Assembly: GCA_021740625.1 (NCBI GenBank) | Contig: JAIOZK010000005.1 | Span: 104,884 to 168,883 of the forward strand | Reading direction: 5' to 3' | Length of the DNA stretch: 64,000 nucleotides | Origin: Bacteroidales bacterium | GTDB lineage: Bacteria > Bacteroidota > Bacteroidia > Bacteroidales > JAIOZK01 | In this document: in pieces, positions 8,241 to 16,296 of the stretch | How positions within the stretch are numbered: the first letter of the stretch is position 1 | How the letters are laid out: every line of letters begins with the position of its first letter | Program-made: the position numbers and the translations under genes | Notes under the pieces: model-generated | What the model saw: the letters and a program-made list of their open reading frames with translations, nothing else | The model's database searches: none | Told to the model about the DNA's origin: nothing

Positions 8241-10943
8241 TTAGCTTTGGCTATCAGCCAGTTCCAGTTCTTTTTCAACTTCCACAGAACCATCCGTGTT
8301 AAAATGTACCTTAAAATCCAGTTTCTTGAATACATTGATCATGGGTTTGTTATCTGTGGTGGTTTGCGCCACGATCTTTTTCAGGTTCCAGATCTTGGCA
8401 ATTTCAAGGCAGTATTCCGTTAAGATCGTGCCAAGGTCTCTTTGCTGCCAACGGTCTGTAATCAGTACAGCATATTCTACTGTTTCATGATCGGGATCGG
8501 CTATCAGGCGACCCACGCCGATCAGTCTTTTTCGTCCTTCTTCCATAACCTCGGCAACAATGGCTATTTCTCTTGCATAATCGATGAAGCAGAACTGTGT
8601 GGCAATTTCATGTGAATCATAATGGAAGTTATACCTGAATCGGCTGTATATGGACTCTTTCGAGCAACTGCCCAGCAGATCAAGCCACTTGGGCTCATCC
8701 TCAGGTTTGATGGGTCTCAGCAATATTTCTGTGCCATCCGAAAGTTTACCTTCTTTCACGTATTTTTCGGGATAAGGATGGATCAGCAGGTGTGAATACT
8801 CCGGCAGGTCCTTTCCGACAAGTTCCTGGTCGATCACGATGCGGGCGTCAAGTGCCACAGCATCATTCTTGGTGACAATGATGGGATTGATATCAAGTTC
8901 TTCGATCTCCGGATAATCGGCTGCCAGGTAAGACATCCGTATCATGACTTCGATGATTTTTTCAATATTTTTGCGTTCGCTGCCCCGATAACCTCTGAGC
9001 AGAGGATAAATTTTGAGCGACTTGAGCATTCTGTGTGCCAGTTTCTCATTCAGGGGAGGAAATCCGAGGGTGGTATCGTGGAATAACTCCGCCTGTGTAC
9101 CGCCCATGCCAACCAGTAGCACGGTGCCGAAAACAGGATCTTTTTTGATTCCGAGAATCAGCTCAACCGCATCTTTGGTATCGATCATGGGTTGAATGGT
9201 AACTCCTTCAATCTTTGCTTCGGGCATTTCTTTTTTAACATGAATTATCATGCTTTTATATTTTGCCCGGATCATTTCCTCATTTTCAATATTCAAAGCC
9301 ACCCCGTCAACATCTGATTTATGTGTTATGTCGGGAGATTGAATCTTCATGACTACTGGGAAACCAATCTTTTTGGATAGCTTAACAGCTTCTTCTTCAT
9401 CCTTTGCCAGTTGGGGTTCGGTGGATTTAATGCCATAACCTTTCAGCAATTCCTTGGAGTGATCTTCTGAAAGGATATTCTCTTTCGGGAAGATGTTTTC
9501 CAGGAATTTTGAACGCATTTCCTTTCTGTCGTAGTGAAAGGAAACAGGCACGTCCTCAGGAGTTTCAAAAAGGGCTTCCAGGTTTTTTGCGTATACAACC
9601 AGGGTCATAAAGGCCCGGATTGCCTGTTCGGGGGTTTCATAAACGGCAATACCGGAATTGTTAAAGATATTGATTCCGTCGCGCATACTTTTTCCGCCGA
9701 GCCAGGCAGCCATGATGGGTTTGGTCGTATTTTCAGATAGCTTTGCAATCTCTACTGCGGTATTTGTGGGATCGGTCATTGCCTGCGGAGTGAGGATGAC
9801 CAGTACGGCATCCACCCCATGGTCCTCCAGGACAATTTTTGTTGCTTCTGTAAATCTTGAAGGCGTTGCATCTCCCAGCACATCTACCGGGTTGCCGTGC
9901 GACCAGTAGGGGGGAAGCAGTTCATTGAGCCTTTGCAGGGTTTCATCAGAAAGCTGACAAAGCTGGCCGTCAAGAGAGATCAGAGCGTCGGTTGCCATAA
10001 CACCCGGACCACCCGCGTTGGTAACAATGGCGAGGCGAGATCCTTTTGGGATCCTTTTTCTTCCAACCATGTCGGTAAAATCGAAAATGTCACCGATGTC
10101 GAATACCCTGGCAATACCGGCTCTTCTGAAAACAGCATTGTAGATGAAATCTTCTGATGCCATGGCACCGGTATGCGAAGCGGCTGCTTTAGCTGATTCA
10201 GGGAATCTGCCTGCCTTGTAAACGATAATGGGTTTTTTCCGGGCGAAAGCACGCGCGGCAGTCATAAAAGAACGTGCTTCGGAAATGGATTCAACATACA
10301 GCACAATGGATTTTGTATTGGGATCCTGTCCGAAATAATCCAACAAATCACCAAAATTGACATCCATGCTGTTCCCGATTGATACAAAATAACTGAAGCC
10401 GATGTTTTCTTCAAGAGCCCAGTCCAAAACAGAAGTACAAAGGGCTCCCGATTGACTGATAAAGGCAACATGACCGGATTTGGGCATGCTGGCAGCAAAG
10501 CTGATGTTCATATTGAAACCCGGTACGATCACACCAAGGCAGTTGGGTCCAATAATCCGCATATCGGGAAAATTGTCTTTTTCTTTCTTTACCTGATCCT
10601 CGAGTTTTTTCCCTTCTGGTCCAATCTCCTTAAAACCTGCCGACATGATAATGATGCCGGTGATGCCTGCTTCTCCGCATTCCCTGATCAACTGAGGAAC
10701 CTGGTTGGCCCCGGTTGCAATCACGGCCAGGTCTGGTGTTTTGGGGAGGCTTTTTACGTCCGGATAACATTGTATTCCCAAAACAGCTTCATGTTTCGGG
10801 TTTACCGGATAAACGACACCTTTAAAACCTCCTCCTACAAGATTGCTTAATGTGATACCACCAACACTTTTGGGATCATTCTTAACCCCAATCAATGCTA
10901 TTCTTTGTGGTCTGAATATGCTGCTTAGTTTTCTTATGCCCAT
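8241..10943 (-). CDS. ADP-forming acyl-CoA synthetase fused to GNAT acetyltransferase
   Basis: 900 residues in four parts: CoA-binding Rossmann domain (about 1-135), ligase-CoA domains (about 145-460), ATP-grasp beta domain (about 490-715, ending in ELDINPIIV), and a C-terminal GNAT domain (about 745-890). The phospho-acceptor His is retained (H257 in AASHTGAMASED), so the synthetase half may be active: acetyl-CoA + ADP + Pi to acetate + CoA + ATP. The GNAT part has an acetyl-CoA loop-like RWQQRDLGTIL and resembles Pat/Pka protein lysine acetyltransferases. Unlike Salmonella Pat, where the synthetase half is considered inactive, key residues persist. An Acs with the classic acetylatable Lys is encoded 2 kb away. 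The adjacent small helical gene is probably cotranscribed. Confidence 0.9.
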   Translation of the reverse strand: MGIRKLSSIFRPQRIALIGVKNDPKSVGGITLSNLVGGGFKGVVYPVNPKHEAVLGIQCYPDVKSLPKTPDLAVIATGANQVPQLIRECGEAGITGIIIMSAGFKEIGPEGKKLEDQVKKEKDNFPDMRIIGPNCLGVIVPGFNMNISFAASMPKSGHVAFISQSGALCTSVLDWALEENIGFSYFVSIGNSMDVNFGDLLDYFGQDPNTKSIVLYVESISEARSFMTAARAFARKKPIIVYKAGRFPESAKAAASHTGAMASEDFIYNAVFRRAGIARVFDIGDIFDFTDMVGRKRIPKGSRLAIVTNAGGPGVMATDALISLDGQLCQLSDETLQRLNELLPPYWSHGNPVDVLGDATPSRFTEATKIVLEDHGVDAVLVILTPQAMTDPTNTAVEIAKLSENTTKPIMAAWLGGKSMRDGINIFNNSGIAVYETPEQAIRAFMTLVVYAKNLEALFETPEDVPVSFHYDRKEMRSKFLENIFPKENILSEDHSKELLKGYGIKSTEPQLAKDEEEAVKLSKKIGFPVVMKIQSPDITHKSDVDGVALNIENEEMIRAKYKSMIIHVKKEMPEAKIEGVTIQPMIDTKDAVELILGIKKDPVFGTVLLVGMGGTQAELFHDTTLGFPPLNEKLAHRMLKSLKIYPLLRGYRGSERKNIEKIIEVMIRMSYLAADYPEIEELDINPIIVTKNDAVALDARIVIDQELVGKDLPEYSHLLIHPYPEKYVKEGKLSDGTEILLRPIKPEDEPKWLDLLGSCSKESIYSRFRYNFHYDSHEIATQFCFIDYAREIAIVAEVMEEGRKRLIGVGRLIADPDHETVEYAVLITDRWQQRDLGTILTEYCLEIAKIWNLKKIVAQTTTDNKPMINVFKKLDFKVHFNTDGSVEVEKELELADSQS

Positions 10944-11006
10944 GATTGATTTATTTGTAATTGATATAGCACATCAATTTGAATGCTATAAGTGTTAATT
11001 AATTAA

Positions 11007-11014
11007 CAAATTTA
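11007..11014 (-). promoter_or_regulatory. -7 box (TAAATTTG) for the acyl-CoA synthetase unit
   Basis: Minus-strand TAAATTTG matches TAnnTTTG, with transcription start predicted near 11000, about 57 nt ahead of the ATG at 10943. No -33 box stands out. Confidence 0.45.
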
Positions 11015-11056
11015 CAAAACATCGTTGTATTATTTTCAATCAGAAGACAAATAAAA

Positions 11057-11064
11057 TAAATTTG
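11057..11064 (+). promoter_or_regulatory. -7 box (TAAATTTG) upstream of permease remnant
   Basis: TAAATTTG followed by CATCCC, an exact TAnnTTTG match directed into the permease pseudogene. It could be the surviving promoter of the decayed gene, or a chance match in AT-rich DNA. Confidence 0.4.
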
Positions 11065-11114
11065 CATCCCTTTGCTATGCTCTGGGGTGGTTGGTAATAG
11101 ATGCAAATCCGTGA

Positions 11115-11495
11115 ACAATTATTGTTCTGTTCTCACGGATCATCCGTAAGCTGAGGGCATAGTTCCCTCCCGAGGTGAAGGGCTTGATCGTTACCATGGT
11201 GGGCATCAGTGTTGTTAAACTATCCGCAACGAATCTTGTGGGAATTGATGCAACCGACCATGTTAGTGAATGGAAAGAAATTCTTACCGGCATCATTACG
11301 CTTGTTGTCATAATTGGTCTGAATGCATGGAGCAAAGGAAAACTGAAACTTTTCTGTGTTTTGCTGGGGATGCTTTTGGGATATGGTCTTTTATACGGGA
11401 TCGGCATCATGCGGCATATTCAACATAATCATATTGTCCAGATTAGTTCGGCAAAGAGAATACAGCATATTTCCTTTATTAAGTATCAGCATTAA
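11115..11495 (+). pseudogene. uracil/xanthine permease (NCS2) fragment
   Basis: The plus-strand frame through 11163-11400 translates to FPPEVKGLIVTMVGISVVKL, then a segment ending ITLVVIIGLNAWSKGKLKLF and LLGMLLGYGLLYGIGI. This is the middle of an NCS2 nucleobase permease (the FPPxVTG loop and the following two helices). The same frame upstream still reads IIVLFSRIIRKLRA but is broken by TAG at 11160 and TGA at 11112, and the N-terminal and C-terminal halves of the roughly 430-residue family are missing. The frame ends at a stop at 11493-11495. It is best read as an internal relic of a deleted transporter gene, not a functional short protein. Confidence 0.72.
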
Positions 11496-11546
11496 AAAAA
11501 GTGCATACAGTATACTATCTGTAAGAAAGCAACTGCATACACTTTT
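11494..11546 (-). terminator. rho-independent terminator of OFA transporter gene
   Basis: On minus-strand RNA, 11546-11532 pairs with 11511-11497 over 15 positions (two G-U wobbles), followed by a run of seven T. It lies about 50 nt after the transporter stop codon. On plus-strand RNA two of the pairs are mismatched, so it looks built for minus-strand termination. Confidence 0.75.
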
Positions 11547-11593
11547 AGTTCCTTACGAATTTTTCAGGCCATTTTGACCTTTACATACACGGG

Positions 11594-12850
11594 TTAATCC
11601 TTTTTAGCTGGTTTAACCATGGCAGTTAGTACGGTTCCCACCAGAACGGCAACACCTGTAATGGTAAAGGCCAGAGCAAAGTTGCCGACATCACCAAGTG
11701 CTCCTCCCAGGATAGGACCAAGGATACCGCCAACACCATAGGCCAGGAAAATGAAGGGATAATTCTGTCCCACGTTTTTGGCCCCAAAAGTATCGGCTGT
11801 GATGGTGGGGAACAATGCAAAATTACCGCCGAAATTGAATCCGATCAGGGTTGCACCTACATAGAGCCAGATTTCGTGTCCTGCCATGAAATTAAACAAA
11901 ATGACCAGGACTCCCTGTGTTGCTGTCATGAGCAGGATCGATGTTTTCCTGCCAAGTTTGTCGCTCATGATCCCCCATAAAATTCGTCCCAGTCCGTTGG
12001 CCAGGCTAAAAAATACCGCCATGGCCGTACCTGCTATAGCGCTTGCTTCGGCAAATCCAAGGCCCTGTTCCTGCAATGCTTCGATCGGGTATAGTTTCAT
12101 AAGACCGATCGACATCAAACCTGCACCGGCACTGAATACGAAAGTCAGGAATATCAGATAGAACTGTGGTGTACGCAACATTTCATTGCTGGTAAAGTCA
12201 ATTGTGCCAACTGCTTTTTTCTGTTCATCTTTCACTTCGGGAGGCACATATCCTTTGGGTTTCCATCCTTGCGGCGGGAAGATCATCCAAATGCCGCCAA
12301 TGATCACCATGGCTCCGAAAGCAAGACCATAGATCCAGAAAGTGGTTCCGAGTCCTAAATTCTGTATCAGGTGACCCCAGGCACCGGCTAATTTAACCCA
12401 GAGCAATGCACCGAATCCAAAGCCGGCAACCGCCAGACCTGTGATCATCCCTTTCTTGTCGGGGAACCATTGCATGCCCACGGCGATGGGCACTACGTAA
12501 GCGAATCCGATACCGGCTCCACCAATCAGACCGATCAGGATGACCAGGGCCCAGAAACTGGTTCCACCAATTAATCCCGCAAGAAAATATCCCAGGCCGA
12601 GTACGATACCTCCAATGATGGCAAGGTTTCGGGGTCCCCATGATTTAAGTTTTTTCCCTGCAAAAACCATAAAAACCGCAAAAGATGCCAGTCCAACTGC
12701 GAATACAACCTGTGTTTCGGTACGTGTCCAGCCTGCATCTGCCAGGCTGGGTGTAAATACTGACCAGGCATAGATTGCGCCCAGGGCTAATTGTATGAGA
12801 ATTGCACCCAGCACAACAAAGCCCCGGCTCATAACTTTTTTATCTTCCAT
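11594..12850 (-). CDS. OFA-family MFS transporter (monocarboxylate/oxalate-formate type)
   Basis: 418 residues with 12 predicted membrane helices. The N-terminus (RGFVVLGAILIQLALGAIYAW, SVFTPSLADAGWTRTETQ) is the signature of the oxalate/formate antiporter (OFA) branch of the major facilitator superfamily, as is the GIMSDKLGRK loop between helices 8 and 9. OFA members carry oxalate, formate, lactate, pyruvate or acetate. It lies just downstream of acs on the same strand, with a strong hairpin between (12886-12920), so an acetate or other short monocarboxylate is a sensible but unproved substrate. It has its own terminator. Confidence 0.85.
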   Translation of the reverse strand: MEDKKVMSRGFVVLGAILIQLALGAIYAWSVFTPSLADAGWTRTETQVVFAVGLASFAVFMVFAGKKLKSWGPRNLAIIGGIVLGLGYFLAGLIGGTSFWALVILIGLIGGAGIGFAYVVPIAVGMQWFPDKKGMITGLAVAGFGFGALLWVKLAGAWGHLIQNLGLGTTFWIYGLAFGAMVIIGGIWMIFPPQGWKPKGYVPPEVKDEQKKAVGTIDFTSNEMLRTPQFYLIFLTFVFSAGAGLMSIGLMKLYPIEALQEQGLGFAEASAIAGTAMAVFFSLANGLGRILWGIMSDKLGRKTSILLMTATQGVLVILFNFMAGHEIWLYVGATLIGFNFGGNFALFPTITADTFGAKNVGQNYPFIFLAYGVGGILGPILGGALGDVGNFALAFTITGVAVLVGTVLTAMVKPAKKD

Positions 12851-12885
12851 AGTAAAATCTTTTAATTTGGTTCTGGTAAAAATTG

Positions 12886-12920
12886 AAAAAGCAATCCGGC
12901 AACTTTCCGGATTGCTTTTT
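12886..12920 (-). terminator. terminator between acs and the OFA transporter gene
   Basis: A perfect 14-bp inverted repeat (AAAAAGCAATCCGG / CCGGATTGCTTTTT) with a 7-nt loop and a T run on both strands. It sits 15 bp after the acs stop and 36 bp before the transporter ATG, so it can end acs transcription or attenuate read-through into the transporter. Confidence 0.85.
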
Positions 12921-12935
12921 GATTAAAATGAATGA

Positions 12936-14849
12936 TTAGCGTTTTACTTCCACTTTTGCACCGCTGATGATGTCTTCAACAACACCCGGGTCAAGCAATG
13001 TGGATGTATCGCCAAGTTTTGTAGCGTCACCTTCACCGATCTTACGCAAAATCCGGCGCATGATCTTTCCAGAACGCGTTTTGGGCAATCCGCTTACCAG
13101 TTGAATTAAATCCGGTTTGGCAATAGGCCCGATGATTTTGGTCACTGTATCGCGGATATCTTTTTCAATGGTTGCTCTTTCATTATCAGAAAGCTCTTCA
13201 CAGGTTACATAAGCATAAATGCCCTGTCCTTTGATCTCGTGCGGGAATCCAACCACTGCACTTTCATTAACCTTGGGATGCTGGTTGATGGCGTCTTCAA
13301 CTTCAGCAGTGCCGATGCGGTGACCTGAAACATTGATCACATCATCCACACGTCCCATGATCCTGTAATAGCCTTCTTCATCTCTTTTGGCACCGTCTCC
13401 GGTGAAATAGAGATTTTTGTAAGTTGAGAAATAGGTCAGGCGGCATCTTTCATGATCGCCCCAGGTAGAGCGAAGCATGCCCGGCCAGGGGAATTTGATG
13501 CACAAGTTGCCTTCCACGCCATTGCCTTTCAGCTCGTTTCCTTCGTTGTCGACCAGGATGGGCTGAATCCCCGGCAAGGGTAAGGTTGCATAGGAAGGTT
13601 TTGTAGGTGTGATACCGGCAAGAGGTGTAATCATGATACCACCGGTTTCTGTTTGCCACCATGTATCGACAATGGGGCATTTTCCTTTTCCTACGATATC
13701 GTGATACCATCTCCAGGCTTCTTCATTGATGGGTTCACCCACCGTACCCAGCACCTTGAGGGAACTCAGGTCGTGGCTGGTGACGAATTCATTGCCCTGG
13801 GCGATCAAAGCACGAATGGCAGTAGGCGCAGTATAGAATTGATTCACCTTGTATTTGTCAACAATATCCCAGAAACGTCCTGCGTCCGGCCAGGTGGGAA
13901 CACCTTCAAACATGATGGAGGTAGCACCGGCCAGCAGGGGTCCGTATACTATGTATGAGTGGCCTGTTACCCAGCCAATATCGGCTGTGCACCAGTAAAT
14001 GTCACCTTCTTTATACTGGAATACATTTTTAAAGGTATATTCGGCAAATACCATATATCCGGCGGTCGTGTGCAGAACACCTTTGGGTTTACCAGTAGAA
14101 CCGGATGTATAAAGGATGAAAAGTGTATCTTCAGCATCCATAATTTCTGGTTCACAATTGGAATCAACTCCTTCAATGAAGTCATGCCACCAGATATCCA
14201 TACCTTCTTTCATGTCGACCTGGGTACCTGTCCTTTTTAATACCACTGTGGTTTTAACAGATGTACAATCCACCAAAGCCTCGTCCACGATCGCCTTCAG
14301 TCCAATATTTTTGGTGCCGCGGTAAGCTCCGTCTGATGTGATTACCATGACACATTCCGAATCGTTGATGCGGTCGGCCAGCGACTGGGCTGAAAAACCT
14401 GCAAATACGATGGAATGAATGGCCCCAATTCTTGCGCAAGCCAGCATGGAAATGGCCAATTCAGGAACCATAGGAAGGTAGATCGCAACACGGTCACCTT
14501 TTTTAACACCTTGTTTTTTCAATGCATTGGCAAATTGCGAAACTTTCTCATATAATTCGCCATATGTCAGCTTTACGGTGTCTTCCTTCGGATCGTTAGG
14601 TTCCCAGATAATGGCAACCTGATCTTTTCTTTCTTTCAGGTTTCTTTCGAAAATATTTTCGGTAACGTTTAATTTACCGTTTACAAACCAGTTTACATCC
14701 GGGTCCTTAAAATTCCAATCCAGTACTTTGTCCCATTTCTTATGCCAAATGTAATCTTCGGCAATGTTGCCCCAAAAACCTTCCGGGTCGGTCACACTTT
14801 CATTATACTTTTGCAAGTATTCGACCAGGCTCGTGATTTGATTCTTCAT
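12936..14849 (-). CDS. acs: acetyl-CoA synthetase (AMP-forming)
   Basis: 637 residues from the ATG at 14849. ANL-superfamily core motifs are all present: LYTSGSTGKPKGVLHT (A3, P-loop), DTWWQTETGG (A5), YFTGDGAKRDEEGYY (A7), GRVDDVINVSGHRIGT (A8) and PKTRSGKIMRR (A10) with the catalytic, acetylatable Lys near residue 595. The N-terminal ACAS_N segment is complete. It activates acetate with ATP to acetyl-AMP and then acetyl-CoA in the cytoplasm. The nearby GNAT fusion protein could be its lysine acetyltransferase. A 14-bp hairpin follows the gene. A divergent 300-bp intergenic region separates it from the 3-hydroxyacyl-CoA dehydrogenase gene. Confidence 0.97.
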   Translation of the reverse strand: MKNQITSLVEYLQKYNESVTDPEGFWGNIAEDYIWHKKWDKVLDWNFKDPDVNWFVNGKLNVTENIFERNLKERKDQVAIIWEPNDPKEDTVKLTYGELYEKVSQFANALKKQGVKKGDRVAIYLPMVPELAISMLACARIGAIHSIVFAGFSAQSLADRINDSECVMVITSDGAYRGTKNIGLKAIVDEALVDCTSVKTTVVLKRTGTQVDMKEGMDIWWHDFIEGVDSNCEPEIMDAEDTLFILYTSGSTGKPKGVLHTTAGYMVFAEYTFKNVFQYKEGDIYWCTADIGWVTGHSYIVYGPLLAGATSIMFEGVPTWPDAGRFWDIVDKYKVNQFYTAPTAIRALIAQGNEFVTSHDLSSLKVLGTVGEPINEEAWRWYHDIVGKGKCPIVDTWWQTETGGIMITPLAGITPTKPSYATLPLPGIQPILVDNEGNELKGNGVEGNLCIKFPWPGMLRSTWGDHERCRLTYFSTYKNLYFTGDGAKRDEEGYYRIMGRVDDVINVSGHRIGTAEVEDAINQHPKVNESAVVGFPHEIKGQGIYAYVTCEELSDNERATIEKDIRDTVTKIIGPIAKPDLIQLVSGLPKTRSGKIMRRILRKIGEGDATKLGDTSTLLDPGVVEDIISGAKVEVKR

Positions 14850-14916
14850 ATTCAATCTGTTTTTATAAAATTTTGGTTAGTAAATAAGAATTAATTTTTC
14901 ATTCTATAAATTAAAC

Positions 14917-14940
14917 TGTTAAATTGTTAATAATTTAACA
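14917..14940. promoter_or_regulatory. inverted repeat, possible operator between acs and hbd-like gene
   Basis: TGTTAAATT and AATTTAACA form a perfect 9-bp inverted repeat around a 6-nt centre, about 68 bp upstream of the acs start, in the 301-bp divergent gap (14850-15150). The rest of the gap is AT-rich and holds no gene. The site resembles a dimeric regulator target, but AT-rich DNA produces such repeats by chance. Confidence 0.35.
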
Positions 14941-15079
14941 ACTGTATTTAAAAAATATATGTTTTTCTGTTTTTTGCCGGTTAAATTCTTCGAATCCCAA
15001 AGATAAATTTTTTTTCAATGTAGCCGTTTTTAAGGGGATATTTAGAACAATTACAAATATCTCCGACATCGATATTGAG

Positions 15080-15087
15080 TAACTTTG
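15080..15087 (+). promoter_or_regulatory. -7 box (TAACTTTG) for 3-hydroxyacyl-CoA dehydrogenase gene
   Basis: TAACTTTG fits TAnnTTTG and places transcription start near 15094, about 57 nt upstream of the chosen ATG at 15151. Confidence 0.5.
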
Positions 15088-15150
15088 TAAATTGAAATTT
15101 CATTCGTATTTTTAATCTGATTGAATTATCATAAATGTTTTGAAAACCTT

Positions 15151-16122
15151 ATGAAAAAAGAGCGCTTAGAAGATTTTAGCCTGGGAGGTGATGCTACAAA
15201 AAAATCCGGTGTTTTTAAACTGGGCATTGTAGGATGTGGCACAATGGGCCAGGAAATTGCAATGACAGCCAGTTCAAGGGGAATTGAAGTGGTTTTTATC
15301 GATGTCTCCGACGAGAGGATACAAACAGTCATGAATTCCATCGAATCACAACTACAAGAGAAAATTAATCATTGGGGGATGACATCATCCGATATGAAAT
15401 CTATCTTGTCGAGGATTCATGGATATGTTGGTTACGAAGTATTGCGCGAATGCCGGATGGTGATTGAAGCCGTTATGTCGAAAAAAAATAACAGCAGCCT
15501 GCCTTTGCGACACGAAATATTTGAAAAGATAGAGAATGTGGTGGACCGGGAAACAGTAATTGCCTCCAATGCTTCCACGAAAGTGATCGATGATCTTTCT
15601 GTGGTTCTTGAACATCCCGAGAGAGCCATTGGCATGCATTTTCTCAGCCCGGTGATGGATGTTGAAGTGATTGAAATTAACCGAAGCTGGAAAACATCGG
15701 ATGATGCTTTTAAGACGGTTGTGCAGTTAGCAAAAATGATGAATAAGCAGATCATCCATGTAAACGGGACTCCGGGCAATGTGAGTACACGGATCATCAT
15801 TCCGATGATCAATGAAGCCTGCCAGCTTCTGATGGAAGGGGTTAGTACCGTGAAGGAAATCGATGAATGTATGCAATTTGGCTTTGGGATGCAACTCGGG
15901 CCTTTTGCCCTGGCTGATAAAATTGGCCTGGACAAACTGATCAAATGGATGGAAGGCCTGTTCAACGAATATGGCAACATGATATATAAACCCTCTCCAA
16001 TTTTAAAACGCCTTGTTCGGGCAGGTTTTGTAGGCATGCATGCTGGTGAAGGTTTTTATATTTATGAAAATGGCGAAAGAAAAGAAAAACAAGGGAGCAT
16101 ATACAGCCTGGGGAAAGATTAG
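15151..16122 (+). CDS. 3-hydroxyacyl-CoA dehydrogenase (3-hydroxybutyryl-CoA type)
   Basis: 323 residues from the ATG at 15151; the frame opens earlier at a TTG (15121), but the ATG gives a more ordinary N-terminus. The Rossmann domain starts with LGIVGCGTMGQEIAM and ends its beta-2 strand with an acidic residue (VVFIDVS). The catalytic His lies in IGMHFLSPV, and the C-terminal 3HCDH domain carries NEACQLLMEGV and FGFGMQLGPFALADKIGLD. It oxidises 3-hydroxyacyl-CoA with NAD(P) or runs in reverse in butyrate-type fermentation. No crotonase or thiolase gene is adjacent, so the pathway direction is not shown. A GC hairpin follows the stop. Confidence 0.9.
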   Translation: MKKERLEDFSLGGDATKKSGVFKLGIVGCGTMGQEIAMTASSRGIEVVFIDVSDERIQTVMNSIESQLQEKINHWGMTSSDMKSILSRIHGYVGYEVLRECRMVIEAVMSKKNNSSLPLRHEIFEKIENVVDRETVIASNASTKVIDDLSVVLEHPERAIGMHFLSPVMDVEVIEINRSWKTSDDAFKTVVQLAKMMNKQIIHVNGTPGNVSTRIIIPMINEACQLLMEGVSTVKEIDECMQFGFGMQLGPFALADKIGLDKLIKWMEGLFNEYGNMIYKPSPILKRLVRAGFVGMHAGEGFYIYENGERKEKQGSIYSLGKD

Positions 16123-16135
16123 TTTTGAATTTTGA

Positions 16136-16153
16136 TCCCGAAAGTTTTCGGGA
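16136..16153 (+). terminator. possible terminator after 3-hydroxyacyl-CoA dehydrogenase gene
   Basis: TCCCGAAA and TTTCGGGA are perfect 8-bp arms around 2 nt, 14 nt after the stop codon, with a weak T-rich tail (GAGTTTTG). Plausible but not strong. Confidence 0.4.
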
Positions 16154-16179
16154 GAGTTTTGAAGTTTGAGTAATGGTTT

Positions 16180-16236
16180 ATAACAATTGAGCAATCGAAC
16201 AATTGAGCATTCGAGAATTCGAGCAATCGAGCAATA
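16180..16236. repeat. imperfect short tandem repeat (GAGCAATCGA-like units)
   Basis: Units such as CAATTGAGCAATCGAA, CAATTGAGCATTCGAG and AATTCGAGCAATCGAG follow each other between the dehydrogenase gene and ackA. No coding potential. Similar autocorrelated stretches with other units occur at four more gaps in this window. Confidence 0.6.
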
Positions 16237-16296
16237 GCTTATCTCAGGATTGATTGAAAGACATTAATACGTTCATTTTAGCAAATAGATTAGATT

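Noticed and set aside
11356..11577. 73-codon plus-strand frame beside the permease relic
   Set aside because: It continues the relic in another frame without matching permease helices, so a frameshifted continuation could not be supported.
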